Shown here in pieces: positions 31,567 to 42,810 of a stretch of 49,718 nt of DNA (its first letter is position 1; every line of letters begins with the position of its first letter). The stretch is taken from the NCBI GenBank assembly GCA_003427395.1, contig BFEA01000460.1:1091616-1141333 (forward strand), given 5' to 3'. The notes under the pieces are model-generated. The model ran no database searches, was not told the DNA's origin, and was given only the letters and a program-made list of their open reading frames with translations. This stretch comes from Chara braunii (Eukaryota; Streptophyta; Charophyceae; Charales; Characeae). The position numbers and the translations under genes are program-made.

Positions 31567-31677
31567 CTGACTAAACATGCCAATAGTGACAAAATTCATG
31601 TGAGCTACTGAAGAATATGCAATGATCTTTTTCAGATCGATTTGTTTTAATGTAGTGAAGACGAGAGGAAAAGAAGC
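31567..31677 (-). pseudogene. nad4: Mitochondrial nad4 fragment in nuclear DNA (NUMT)
   Basis: On the minus strand this segment encodes FPLVFTTLKQIDLKKIIAYS followed by SVAHMNFVTIGMFSQ. It is the conserved core of NADH dehydrogenase subunit 4, a membrane-embedded proton-pumping subunit of mitochondrial complex I; the (K/R)QxDLK(K/R)IIAYSSVAHM phrase is characteristic of that protein. The fragment lies inside an open minus-strand frame (31,387-32,058) whose other parts are not Nad4-like, so only about 37 codons of the roughly 490 of a plant Nad4 are present. Flanking DNA is AT-rich and may contain other organelle pieces. It is a transferred fragment and cannot be functional. Confidence 0.82.
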
Positions 31678-32155
31678 GAAGTTGATTAGGGGTAAAAAGG
31701 AGGAAGGATGGGTTAGCTTGTTTTTTCGACAAATTGAAGATTTCTTGGATTTTGAGTGTAGAACATTTATTTTTGTTGAGGAGCGTCTACTGTGACAAAA
31801 TAATGATATTCCGATGGGAAAATTTACAAGTCCGGTGCTGGCTTGTTTGCTTTGTGCAGTCAACGAGTTTGTGTATGACATCGTTGGAATGTGATGCTCG
31901 TCTGTTTCGGGAGAACTTTTATGATAAGAACTTAGTTCTGGAGATGCCAGGACTTCCTTGGTTGCGTACTTAAGATCCTTGATGTTGCGATTGGACTGGG
32001 TTGTATGGGCATTCACAAAAACCAACGAGGGATTGTTAACCAACGATCGATATTTCAAAGTTTTTTGGATTTTTTATCCTATTTTATAAAAGAATAGAAT
32101 ATTGTTATCATATCCCGCTTTCACATCGAGCTAAGACTTACACAACAATTGTTGG

Positions 32156-32543
32156 GACCGGAGTACCCAAGTTGGCGTTCCGGTTGGCTTTGAAAACTGA
32201 GATTTGGCAAAGAGGTTATCTTGATAAATTCTTTGATGATACGTTAATTAATATTAATATTTGTAATAAATCTTTGGATATGGGACCATTGGGATTCGGT
32301 GCTGACACGGTGGGACCGAGGGATGAAGGTTTTGAGGTGATGTTGTTGAAGTCTTTGTGGGCACGAGGATGTGCCGAAAAGGGAAGTAAGTTAATGAGCG
32401 GGGACAAGGAGAAGAACCCACAACAAAAGATGATGAGCGGGGACAAAGAGAGGGCTCCGAGGCAAGAGATGATGAGGGAGGTCGATGAGAAGAATCGAAG
32501 GGGGGCTGACGAGGTAGATAAAGGAGCCTCGACAGTTCAGTGA
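32156..32543 (+). pseudogene. Diverged coding-like repeat, copy B
   Basis: Second copy of the repeat at 27,851-28,055, here with an open frame of 123 codons starting at 32,172. It reads QRGYLDKFFDDTLINI, MGPLGFGADTVGPRDEGFEV and LLKSLW, followed beyond the shared part by a charged tail with a duplicated MMSGDKE phrase (32,391-32,460). The protein is not recognised. Its position just upstream of LINE-type remnants suggests it may be the 5' part of that element, but copy A has no such neighbour within reach. Confidence 0.45.
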
Positions 32544-34621
32544 TTGTTGAGGCAGCCCCGACGACTTGTAGACAGTCTGTCCCCCTCAAACAGGCATGCC
32601 AACCAACTACTATTCGACCTCCCCCTCAATTTGTAGAGTGGTTGAATGTTTTGCTTCTAGAGCGGGTAAGGCAAGGTGACAGGAATCTCCCTCAACAGCC
32701 TCAAGGTGCTGACCAGTTGGACGAAAGGGAGAATAGGGGACAGTGTGCGGAAGTTGCATGCAATATGTCATGGAGGGATATGGAGTAGGAAGGCCAACGA
32801 CCGAGAGGAGGAAATGGATGGTGGACAATTGCATGGGACACCGCTGGCGGCAATAATAATTGATCGAGAACAAGCAAAACGAATTGGGGAGGAACCCCAT
32901 AGAGAGGTGGAAATGCTGATGGGAATGACCCCTCTCGTCACAAGAATTGTAGCAGGCAACAACATGACGTTATAATATTGGTGGATCAATGGGCAATCTT
33001 GCTTCCCCCCCGACCAATTAACCTCCCCGCAGACAGCATGGACGAGAAGAGGCATTGAGTCTCTTGTCTCGGGAAACGTAGACCCTACCAATGTCTTCAG
33101 AATCATCGACCCTCCTGCCCCCCACACATGTGATCTCGGCCCACCCCCAGCATGACAAGCTCAACCGCCAATTCTACAGTGCCCGCCGCCCTTGCCACCT
33201 TTTCTTCCCTACCCAGTCCCCCCTGCTCATGCCCGGGGTTGGGGCCCTATCCTCCCTCATAGACAATGGTCTTCGTGCCACTGTCGGGGTTGGCAAGCAC
33301 TCCTTTATAAAGGAGAGACGAGCATAACTACCATCCCCTAAGCCTCCCCCTTCCCCTTGCCACCCCGACGGGCTCCCCGACATGCCTTGACCAAAAAGCA
33401 TTGACCTGGGGGGCATCCACTGCCTCGAAGGGGACGACTCTTCCACTGAAGACCTAAGGGAACACGACGTAGTAGGATCTGCCCAACAAGTAGAGGACCC
33501 CCCCTCAAAGGAGATGGAGGAATAGGAGCAGGAGATAGAAGGGCGAGATGCTAGGGCTATTCTATTAGATATAATGCCTTTGATTAGATGAGGGTGGGCG
33601 GCCACCTGCGTAGCGCCCCACTAGTGTTTAAGGCATTGGAGGATGGTTTGGAGCTGCTTGTGAGGGTGGAGGATGATGATTTGGAGGACAAAAAAATAGC
33701 GCTGGCAGAGTTTCGTACACATCCTTTGATTCAGAGGGCGGTAGCAGCGGCAAAGGAGTGGGTCGGGGACAACTGTACTCTTTCCACGATAAGAGGCATC
33801 TTTGCTATTCGCTTGCTAGTCAGAACCTGGAATAATGAAGATTTGGGATTGTATTGCCTCTTCGTCAAAGCAGAATTTTGCAAGTACTTCGTAGTGTCGG
33901 CGCTTCGCTTGTAACTTGCATGCCACAGTTTGGAGCCCAAAGTGAACTGCCGGCATATTCGCAACGATGTTGCCACTTTCACCTCTGCTCCAACCTCTAT
34001 TTTGGCTAGTCCGGACCGTAGGCTCCCTGGAGATAACGGGTTATGTGGTCGCCCTTTTCGTACCAATCCCTTGGGATGGTGGATGAAGCTAAAACCTCCT
34101 CGCCTTGCTTAGTAAAGGGCCTGCCCTCCTTCACGACCGACTCCCTTGCCTCACCCTCCTTCATGGTCCTCTTCCCATGATCGCCCTTCTCGTCTTCCCT
34201 CGCATCGTGCGGCTGGACCTAACCGCCCCCGCCGATCAAGGGTCATATATGATCATGCTTCACCTTCTTGGGCTCACCGGATACAATGTAACGCCACGAA
34301 TGTACATTCGTTGTTAATTGTAGTGTAGTTGGTTAGCAGACTGTGTGGTTGAAGAGTGAAAGAAGGGAACCTTGTTAACTATGATGTAGTTCATTATCAG
34401 GTTGTGTATATGGGTATTGGGGATGTTTGGACGTTGGGGAGGGTGTGGCTATGGTTTTTGTGGAGGACCTCCACATTGCCTTGGGTAGATATATATATGT
34501 TGCAGTCTTGGGCGTCTTGCTGATGTGCCTATGATTGTGTCTGTATATGTACATAGGCAGACATTTGCCTTGTGATGCTTGAAATGCATGCTCTGTGTGC
34601 GTGATGGGAGGGTGTTCTATG
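32544..34621 (+). pseudogene. Possible ORF1 region of a LINE-type element
   Basis: Located directly upstream of an endonuclease remnant in the same orientation, where a non-LTR element would carry its first ORF (RNA-binding protein). Visible pieces are a Pro-rich phrase with PPPQFVEWLNVLLLERVR (about 32,600), a long Pro/His/Leu-rich low-complexity stretch (33,100-33,400) and the frame 33,588-33,914, which is a fairly ordinary protein (IALAEFRTHPLIQRAVAAAK, WVGDNCTLSTIRGIFAIRLL, FVKAEFCKYF) not known to me. No RRM or zinc knuckle is seen. Assignment rests on position and composition. Confidence 0.3.
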
Positions 34622-35320
34622 GAGGACCTCCATGTTGCCTCCTTCAATGTGGGAGGCTTGGGAGAGGGGTCCCTCACAAGCAAGCTAAGGGGAATCAAAT
34701 GATTGGTGGATCAAAAGAAGATTCAGATACTGTGTTTGCAAAAGACCCGTTTGGTTGAGCATAAACTCAACACGGGCTCCTTGCCTCCATTGGGGACAAC
34801 ATGGCAAGCATGGGCTCCCTATGACGGCAGAAGGGGCAGTGCGACTACAGAGACGACCCACTCCTTTCGAGGGAAAGTGAAGGCTTACTATCTGGATATG
34901 CAGGGGCATTGGTCTTGGGTATTGTTGCTGCTGGCAACCATTTACGCCCCACCTGACCTTTCGGATTGATACTGCTTTTGGTGATCTATTTCATTGTGGT
35001 TATCGGATGTGGACAAATTTCTCCTTATAGGCTACTTCAACATGTTTGTGCAGCCCCCACGAGATGCTGCAGTTAGAGCCACCCTGAGGCCCAATGTGGA
35101 GTTCCTCTTAACTACAGTGGACTTGGGCCTGGAGGATGTATACAAGCGCCTTTGGCCGGAACGAAAAGGCATCATGTGGGTAGGGAATGCTGTCTCCGCA
35201 CGAAGCCATATCGACATGGCATGGATGATGGAGAACCTCCTAGAGAGTTTGGCCACCTAACATGTATCCCATTGCGCTCTCAGACTATAAGATAAGTGTC
35301 GTCACAGTGACCCTCCTTCC
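34622..35320 (+). pseudogene. LINE-type APE endonuclease domain, inactivated
   Basis: Remnant of the endonuclease that nicks target DNA for a non-LTR retrotransposon. Ordered motifs: VASFNVGGLG (34,640), IQILCLQKTRL (34,725; usually QET, so the catalytic Glu is Lys at 34,742-34,744), WQAWAPYDGRRGSA, IYAPPDLS, LLIGYFNM (usually GDFN, so Asp is Tyr at 35,033-35,035), SHIDMAWM (35,207-35,230; the conserved Asp is kept) and SDYK (35,280; usually SDH, so His is Tyr). Stops and frameshifts occur between blocks. No reverse transcriptase follows before the assembly gap at 35,790. The domain order and spacing match APE-like endonucleases, and the loss of three key residues shows it is dead. Confidence 0.8.
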
Positions 35321-35789
35321 GCAGTATGAAACACGGCCGCTCCAACTTGTTGCCCCATCACGGATGTTTGTTGGCCCTCCGCACCTTCACCTTGCGCATC
35401 TGCACTAGGAGTATTGGGAGAGTATCCAGCATCTGGACACTCTTGTCCTTGGTTGATATGGGAATACAAGAGTTGGCATGTGTAACGAAGGCAAGGGTGG
35501 CAACCACCGAGGAGGCGCACCTGAGCACGGGGCAAGAATATGCTATGAATCCCCCTCGGCGGCGGATAGGCGCGGCCAAGTCCGCGGCCGCGGCCGAGTC
35601 CGCGACCCCGCGGATGCGTCCGCACGGACGCGCGTCTTCGCGGACGCGTGGTGGCCGCTGGGGAAGGGGGTTTGGGAAACGGGAAGCGCCATGAGGCGGC
35701 GCAACCCCAGCCCCACCCCATCAGGCAAAAAAAAACGAAAAAAATCTAATTTTTGGTTGGGGGGGTAAGGGCGAAATCGAAGAAAATAG
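35321..35789. other. CG-rich segment bordering the gap
   Basis: Continuation of LINE-like DNA gives way to an extremely CG-rich stretch at about 35,564-35,660, containing CCCGCGGATGCGTCCGC at 35,607-35,623, one mismatch from the palindrome on the other side of the gap. A-rich and G-rich runs follow (35,727-35,765) right up to the N run. Open frames here are products of composition. Confidence 0.6.
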
Positions 35790-36738
35790 NNNNNNNNNNN
35801 NNNNNNNNNNNNNNNNNNNNNNNNNNNNNNNNNNNNNNNNNNNNNNNNNNNNNNNNNNNNNNNNNNNNNNNNNNNNNNNNNNNNNNNNNNNNNNNNNNNN
35901 NNNNNNNNNNNNNNNNNNNNNNNNNNNNNNNNNNNNNNNNNNNNNNNNNNNNNNNNNNNNNNNNNNNNNNNNNNNNNNNNNNNNNNNNNNNNNNNNNNNN
36001 NNNNNNNNNNNNNNNNNNNNNNNNNNNNNNNNNNNNNNNNNNNNNNNNNNNNNNNNNNNNNNNNNNNNNNNNNNNNNNNNNNNNNNNNNNNNNNNNNNNN
36101 NNNNNNNNNNNNNNNNNNNNNNNNNNNNNNNNNNNNNNNNNNNNNNNNNNNNNNNNNNNNNNNNNNNNNNNNNNNNNNNNNNNNNNNNNNNNNNNNNNNN
36201 NNNNNNNNNNNNNNNNNNNNNNNNNNNNNNNNNNNNNNNNNNNNNNNNNNNNNNNNNNNNNNNNNNNNNNNNNNNNNNNNNNNNNNNNNNNNNNNNNNNN
36301 NNNNNNNNNNNNNNNNNNNNNNNNNNNNNNNNNNNNNNNNNNNNNNNNNNNNNNNNNNNNNNNNNNNNNNNNNNNNNNNNNNNNNNNNNNNNNNNNNNNN
36401 NNNNNNNNNNNNNNNNNNNNNNNNNNNNNNNNNNNNNNNNNNNNNNNNNNNNNNNNNNNNNNNNNNNNNNNNNNNNNNNNNNNNNNNNNNNNNNNNNNNN
36501 NNNNNNNNNNNNNNNNNNNNNNNNNNNNNNNNNNNNNNNNNNNNNNNNNNNNNNNNNNNNNNNNNNNNNNNNNNNNNNNNNNNNNNNNNNNNNNNNNNNN
36601 NNNNNNNNNNNNNNNNNNNNNNNNNNNNNNNNNNNNNNNNNNNNNNNNNNNNNNNNNNNNNNNNNNNNNNNNNNNNNNNNNNNNNNNNNNNNNNNNNNNN
36701 NNNNNNNNNNNNNNNNNNNNNNNNNNNNNNNNNNNNNN
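35790..36738. other. Assembly gap (949 N)
   Basis: All bases are N. The odd length suggests an estimated gap size. Open frames that cross it are meaningless. Confidence 0.99.
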
Positions 36739-37003
36739 TTTTTTAAAAACACCTCACACTTTTGCAAAAAACATGAATTCATTTCTAAAAAAGTACACGT
36801 AAACTCACGGACCATTTATCTCATGATAAAAAATGACCAAAAAAAATTCCTGCTTTTCTTTATATATATATTTTTTAATTTTCTTTAAATCCAATTTCGT
36901 TTTTGATGTTTTAAAAATCCTAAATAAAGTCGGATTAAAAAAAAAAAGTCGTTTATAGTCACCACGGATGCGGACCCATTTGGGTCGGCAATCCGAGCTC
37001 GAT

Positions 37004-37023
37004 CCCGCGGACGCGTCCGCGGG
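37004..37023. repeat. Perfect 20-bp palindrome
   Basis: CCCGCGGACGCGTCCGCGGG is self-complementary over all 20 bases. A second short palindrome, GACCCATTTGGGTC (36,973-36,986), lies 17 bases before it. A near copy of the long palindrome lies on the other side of the gap at 35,607-35,623. Confidence 0.9.
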
Positions 37024-37402
37024 TGTTTCCCTGAGAATATGTGCACCACATGAAGGAGCTGGGTGACGACTCTTCGGAGGTAGGGGACAAGGAATGGGGG
37101 CTTCAGTGGCTTGCCTTCCGAGTGGAATGGGAAAAGTGGCAACGCGTGGATGTGGAAATGTTGGGACTTGCATCATGAGCCCAGTGAGTAACTGTGACGG
37201 ACTCGTCGGGATGGCGGTCCATGAGGATGAAGACGAAAGGGTGAGGATGGGAAAAATGGATATGGAGTTGGAAGGGACAACTCAGCTCTGACGCAGACTT
37301 AACACGCACGTGCACCAAAGTGCAGAATGAAGAACGAGGCACAAATAGACTGCAGCTGGGGTATACCCCCAGGGGACTGACTAGACTAGATTGCACTGGT
37401 AT

Positions 37403-37414
37403 TGGTATCGGACT
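37403..37414 (+). other. Candidate primer-binding site of element 3
   Basis: TGGTATCGGACT lies eight bases after the LTR-like end TTGCA (37,391-37,395) and differs from the element 1 site at one of the 12 bases. An extra TGGTATTGG-like word precedes it, perhaps from a small duplication. Confidence 0.55.
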
Positions 37415-40207
37415 GGACTGGACTCAAACAGCACACGGCCTGTGGGGTCAGGCCGCGACCTGGTCCCAAAGGCCGAACACTCAAATAACCTGATAGGCCC
37501 TGTTAGATAAGGACCCGTTGCACAATCCTCAGACCTGTACTGAATCGCAAGAGCCAAAAACATGCTATCCACAAAAACATCAGAACTCTGCAACAACGAA
37601 AGTTGAGGAATCTAGGATACGGAGCAAGCTCTATGAGAAGTCCATGCGATGCAGCCTAAGCTACATAATGTCAAATGGAAAGCAAATGTCTGGTATACAC
37701 ATCCTTACTAACAACAGAAAATGAAATGTAGCAAGATACAGTCCTAAAGTCCTGGAGGCAACTGCCTCAGTGCTGAAACTGAAAGATAGCACTACGTCAC
37801 AAGGTAATGTCATGTCGCCGAACCACTAAGAGTGGGATGGTCTCAGAGGGGGGTGAATGCAGCCTAAGAATCAAAACTCCTAAGTGCAGTCACACACGAA
37901 GGTGGGATAGGTCATCAAACTCAGGGTAAGGGAGTGGTAGCGAAGCAAAACAAATGACCCTAACAGATAGACCATCAAGGCGGGTAATGCTCGACGAAAG
38001 GGTGACACCATGCAGGGTTGACAATGAAATGGGAACTTGGAATAGCAATTGTCGACACTAGGGATGCAGTGGGTGAGGGAAACATGCACACAACTCACCG
38101 ACTGGGGGAGGGAGCTAGATCTGATAGCAGGGAAGCCAATGTAACGCTGCGGTCCCAATGCCTATGCGATCCCAAGGGAGAGTCCAACTAAGAGAGACCC
38201 AACTAAGTGAGAACCATCATCTGACACATGCAAGGGAATGTAAAGGCTGGGAAGTAATGGGGAGCATCCGAGGGGCCGCTGAGGAATTTTATAGGATCTC
38301 GTTGAAATACGAACCCTTCTACGGTGATAAAGCTTGAGAAGTTGTCACCCTCCTGAGAATAGGTAAGTATGATCGCCTAGAGGTAGATGAGGCAGCCTGG
38401 GACGCCCTAAAGTTGACAGTTAGAGTTACTGCCGCCGTTTACTGGGGCTTCCACTCGAAGCTTATGTCACTTCTCCTTTTCACCTTCCAGCATCGGGCAA
38501 GTGTCAGACTCTATACATCGTGTTACCACTTGACAGAGTCCTGTGTTTTGATAATTAGTCGGAAGGCGGCGGTCACTCCATCCTACGTGGATGATGTTTT
38601 CAAACTGTTTGAAGTAATGTGGTTCGAGTAAGAGGCCGGAAAATCGGACGCCTTGGGAAAATCAAGAGTGTGGGGGATGCATGTAAACTAGGGGGTAACA
38701 TAGGATATGAGGCATATACATTCGTTTGGCAGTGCGTGCGGGGTGGTTGACAACGGGAAGAGGCTTCCGGTTATTGAGAGCGCAGTTGCTGATGACATGC
38801 AGGGAAGTAAGACGAGAAGGGCAATAAGCGATGACCAAAGGAGAACGGTTCTGGAAAAAACGGCCACTGGGGATCGAACCACTGAGAAAAGATGAATGTG
38901 GACATAAAAGGAAAATGGGGCGGTAGATGAGCGGTTGCTGAAGAACGGGTTGTAATCCTCTTTATTTAAGCTTTGAAGGAAATCATCAAACAACGATGGC
39001 GGCAAGACGTGTTCGGATAGCACGCCAACCCCGGTACCCCAGCCCGCCCTTAAATAACGGCAGAGGGTGGGAAGTGTCCCTTCCGTCAAGTTTCGAATTC
39101 AGGGGAATCGACGTGGAATGACGGACCGTGACCTTGGGGAGGGACAACGCCTTCATAATGGTGGAATGTTTGTGGACCGGGATGCGATTTGACTGAGGGT
39201 TTGGGGATGACATATACTCCAATTTGGAAGTAACCGGGACCTTGTACCTACCTGAAATTGGTTGATACTCGCTGGGAGTAGGAATATCACAAGGTCACGA
39301 GCTGGCCCCGGTCTTTCGGAGGGCCACCCGGGTAGTGACATAGATAGGTCAATCAGTAAGGGGCAGGAGGAACGTGGAATTAGCGCACCGGCAACCCCGC
39401 TAAGATGCCGGGTCCCCCGATTCATGATAGACCTCATCTTCGGGAGGCTCGCAAGGGCGAGGGATCTGGCGGACTCGGTAATAGTCTGGATAGATCACTT
39501 CCCGCCTCAAGCCATCGGGATGTTCTATGACATCGCTGTGGAGCACGGGTTGTTCTGGGGGAACCAGGCCCAGGAGCTGCTAGAGGTCATCAATATTATG
39601 ATATTTGGGTTGCGTGGTTAGCCTGCGCGGAATACGAGCGCATAATTTCGAAGAGAGATCGAGGTAGGAGAGAGCTATCTAGCAGGGGTGGCTCAACTAT
39701 TGGAGGAGCCTACCGAATCGGAAGGGTCACGGGGACAAGAGCGGCACTAGCACCAGGGAGCAAGCCGGTATGGCAAATAAAGTATACTCCGTTATGTATA
39801 GGGGCTCACCGATGGGAATATGGAAGGACCGTCGGACCCGGACAATCAAAAACCCGTTGCGGAATAGGGGAGGGATAAATCCACGATAATTGCCATAACC
39901 AGGGAAGTTGAAAAGAATACCGATCGGGTACCCTTCCTAACGAAGTGCCCAACCGAAACTCTTGCGCGTCCGGCACGGCAAATTGGGGTGCTATAAACGA
40001 GCCTGTCATAAGGGGAACTAAGTTTTGTTCCTGAACTCGATCGGGCAGCAGGGCCGGCCACGGTTTTGTTTTAGGAAAAGCAATCAGAGGATGGAAATGG
40101 GGAGGGGGCTACTCTCTGAATAAGATAAATCGAAGGGACTAGAGCCTATGGAACCTAAATGACTCGAGCTGCCTGTGTCCCGGGGAATCCTTTGGTTTAT
40201 GCAGATC
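37415..40207. other. Element 3 leader region or inserted DNA
   Basis: About 2.8 kb with no clear gene, long for a leader. The 26 bases at 38,250-38,275 recur in the protease of this element at 42,606-42,631, followed here by a frame reading AAEEFYRISLKYEPFYGDKA, so a second gag-pol scrap may be embedded. A frame at 39,262-39,621 (+; RDLADSVIVWIDHFPPQAIG, FWGNQAQELLEVINIM) looks protein-like but is not recognised. The rest has many stops on both strands. Confidence 0.4.
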
Positions 40208-41790
40208 TAGGCAAAATGGCAATGGACGATGAGACAGACAATCGTAGAAGCGAGGGAGGACCAGACTTAGGAGGCAGCGCCGTGCAAAGCGAGGAGGGTC
40301 AAAAGGACAGAGAATCGATAAATCCGGATGGTACCAAGGAGAACAAAAAGAGATCTCCTCGGGAGAAAGCTCGAGAAAAGCCGAGGGAAGCAAGCAAGGG
40401 ACCCAGGAGACCAGGGAGGGTAGAAATAAGGACAGGTCGAGCCCCTGGAATTCAGATAGAGTTGTATCTAAGAAGTTGAGAATCACAGGCGCAAGGCGCA
40501 AACTAGCAGAAATAGAGAAGAGAACCGCAGAGTACAAGGCACGATTGATCGAGGAGATGATGATTGAAAACGAGGAAGACCTCCCACAGGAAGAACCGCG
40601 GGATGAACGGAAGGCCAACCGAGGCGGCATTGGGCAAGGGGGTAAGGGTAGTGACCGCGGAGGAACACGTAGCAAGAAAAGAAAGGAGAGAGATAACTCC
40701 CCTGGGATGGAAGCAGAGAAGGCTACAAACCCACCAACCAGACAACAGGGCTAACCGCCTGCCGGCGGCACCAACGGTATTGCGAGGGTGCGAGGGGCTC
40801 TAGAGCCTTAGGGAAAGGGTGTTGGGGTGGTTTGACCCAGAGGGGACTGCAAAAACTAGGGAAGGAAGGACGACCGGCAAGGAAGGGAAGGAAACCAGTA
40901 CGGCAAGCGAGACCAGCAGCTCCGAGGGCGGCCTCAGGAAGATAGTGTCGTCCCTCGCACAAGCACTAAACAAAAACCAAGGCTACCTTGCGGACGCTAA
41001 GAAGAAGTTTACGTTTGATAGGGCAAACATTACGGAAATCCTAATAGATTACGAGAACCTGGCCGCGTTGCTAAAATGGAGTGAAGAGGAGAAGATGGAC
41101 CACCTAGGACAGCATGTGTCGTTGAGCCTAGGACGAGACATAATGGTCATCGTGGCCGCAAGCCGATCTTAGAAGGAGACCCGAGATGTAATGATGAGGA
41201 AGTACCTGGTGGCTGAGAAGATGGCAACAAAAGCTGAATTAGCGGCAGTGCAAAGGAAGAACTTTGCAACGTACAAAGACTTCCTGAGAGAGTTTCCTCG
41301 AGCAGTTCTCCGAGTTCGATAAAGACAAGATTCTGTCGGCTTTCCAACAAACGAGCAAATTTGTAAACACCAGGGATGTTGACTTCAGTACAGTTACGGA
41401 CCTGGCCGAGAAAACGGTAGTGACCAAGACGCTGGCTTTGCTTAAGGAAGGAGAGATCATAGATCTCACCGGCAAGACAGGCGGCAAGGTAAGAAGGGGA
41501 TCGAAAGCCTACATGAGCGCATACACGGAGTTGATAATAAGATAGAAAGGGTGAAGAACGCGCTGGTGATTATGCAGGCGCAAGTATCCCAAACCCCCTC
41601 CCTCCCCAAGAAGTCGTAGTCCCGGCAGGGGTGGCCAACCGAGGGTTCAGTCGGAGAAATCCCGCTAATGAGCATTGCAGGTATTGCACCACGGTTGGAC
41701 ATTTTGTGCGAGCTTGCCTAAGGCTCGACCATGACATTATAAAAAAGAGATGTACTAGGTCGTTAAAGGGGGAGAGATTCAGACCTTAAG
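40208..41790 (+). pseudogene. gag: gag of element 3 (broken)
   Basis: Begins near MAMDDETDNRRSEGG (ATG at 40,216 region) with an extremely charged Lys/Glu/Arg N-terminal part that changes frame near 40,470 (LAEIEKRTAEYKARLIEEMM). The capsid-like part runs from 40,819: KKKFTFDRANITEILIDYEN, LLKWSEEEKMDHLGQHVSLS, then a TAG at 41,170-41,172 and KETRDVMMRKYLVAEKMATK, with another frame break near 41,300 (FDKDKILSAFQQTSKFV). The nucleocapsid knuckle is intact: HCRYCTTVGHFVRACLRL, pattern CX2CX4HX4C, near 41,680-41,725. Several frameshifts and stops make it a pseudogene. The family differs clearly from elements 1, 2 and 4 in sequence. Confidence 0.75.
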
Positions 41791-42030
41791 AAGAACGAGT
41801 GAACTAGAACTCGACGGGAGGGATGCGGCGCGCCGTTATCATCCTCAATGGGTTAGAGATAGTCGCGGTAGAAGCCGAACCGGTGACCGATATCGTCTGG
41901 GACCAACTCTGAGGGCGCGGACCACAGATCAACTTCATCCTATAAAGCAACGGGCGCGATAGGGTAAATGCGACTACTCGACTAGGGACGACTGAAAGAA
42001 GGATTATCTATGACACTGTGATGGAGGAGG

Positions 42031-42640
42031 TTGTTGGGGGCACCCGAGATCGGGAAACCGGAGAAAGTTTACGGGAAACCTAGGGAAGAATGGCCTACGG
42101 ACAAGGTCACCGCTACCAAGCAAAAGTTTAGGTATCAAATCCCGATCCTAACCATGCCAAAGATCGACGACACCCTTAGCAAATTACTAGGAACCATGGT
42201 GTCAGTTTCCTTTCAGACCATGTTGCAAGCGAGCCCCAGACTGCTCAAAGGGCTTAGATAACTATTGACTCGCCTGCGAGTGAAGATAGATGAAAATCCG
42301 AAATCACAGGAAGAGGAAAAGGAGGAGGAAGGTCCGCAGGAAGTCGCTAACCTTCAAAGGAGTCCCGGGGATTTGGAGGATCTGGAAAAGGCTTTTGCGG
42401 ATATCTGCTTGAGCCTGCCAGATTGTGAAGGTGGGGAAGTCATGAGGGCTCTGCCCGGGATGAAGCTTAGTTTCCACGCGCTGCCTGTAGGGAAGTTAAA
42501 GGTGTAGATCGGGACCCATCACACGGACGCCCTGGTAGACGGAGGTGCGGAAATCACACTCATAAGGAGCGATTTTGCAACAATTACCGACTGTATGGTT
42601 AACAAGGAAGTAATGGGGAGCATCCGAGGGGTAGGGTGGT
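42031..42640 (+). pseudogene. Protease region of element 3
   Basis: After an acidic linker (frame 42,265-42,507, EEEKEEEGPQEVANL) and a TAG at 42,505-42,507 comes HTDALVDGGAEITLIRSDFA, a retropepsin active-site loop in which D-(S/T)-G-A is D-G-G-A (about 42,532-42,560). It continues MVNKEVMGSIRG and then loses resemblance at about 42,632. The Asp is present, but the Ser/Thr next to it, which supports catalysis, is Gly. Confidence 0.65.
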
Positions 42641-42810
42641 GGCGTGAAGTAGTCACGTCTAAAGTAGTTGTAGTTGATACCGATAAGGTAGTTGAAGTCG
42701 TCGAAGTGGTCGATGACTTCGATGAAGTAGGAGTTGAATCGATGTCGAAGCAAAGCCACAAAACGTTGAAATCCTGAAGAAGATGATAATGAAGTACCTC
42801 AAGGTGTGAG

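Larger units (their letters stand above)
37300..42631 (+). mobile_element. Gypsy element 3: partial, degenerate
   Basis: A third Ty3/gypsy element on the + strand, recognised from a PBS next to an LTR-like end (ATTGCA at 37,395, as in element 1), a long leader, gag with a CCHC knuckle and a protease. No RT or integrase of this element is present: from about 42,632 the sequence turns into element 4 on the other strand. The left end of its LTR cannot be placed because no second LTR copy is in the window. The start coordinate given is only a minimum. Confidence 0.65.

Noticed and set aside
35721-36815. Long open frames on both strands (over 340 codons) across 35.7-36.8 kb
   Set aside because: They consist almost entirely of N bases in the assembly gap.
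38584-38595. YVDD tetrapeptide in a short frame, suggesting a Copia-type RT
   Set aside because: No other RT motif lies on either side; a four-residue match is expected by chance.
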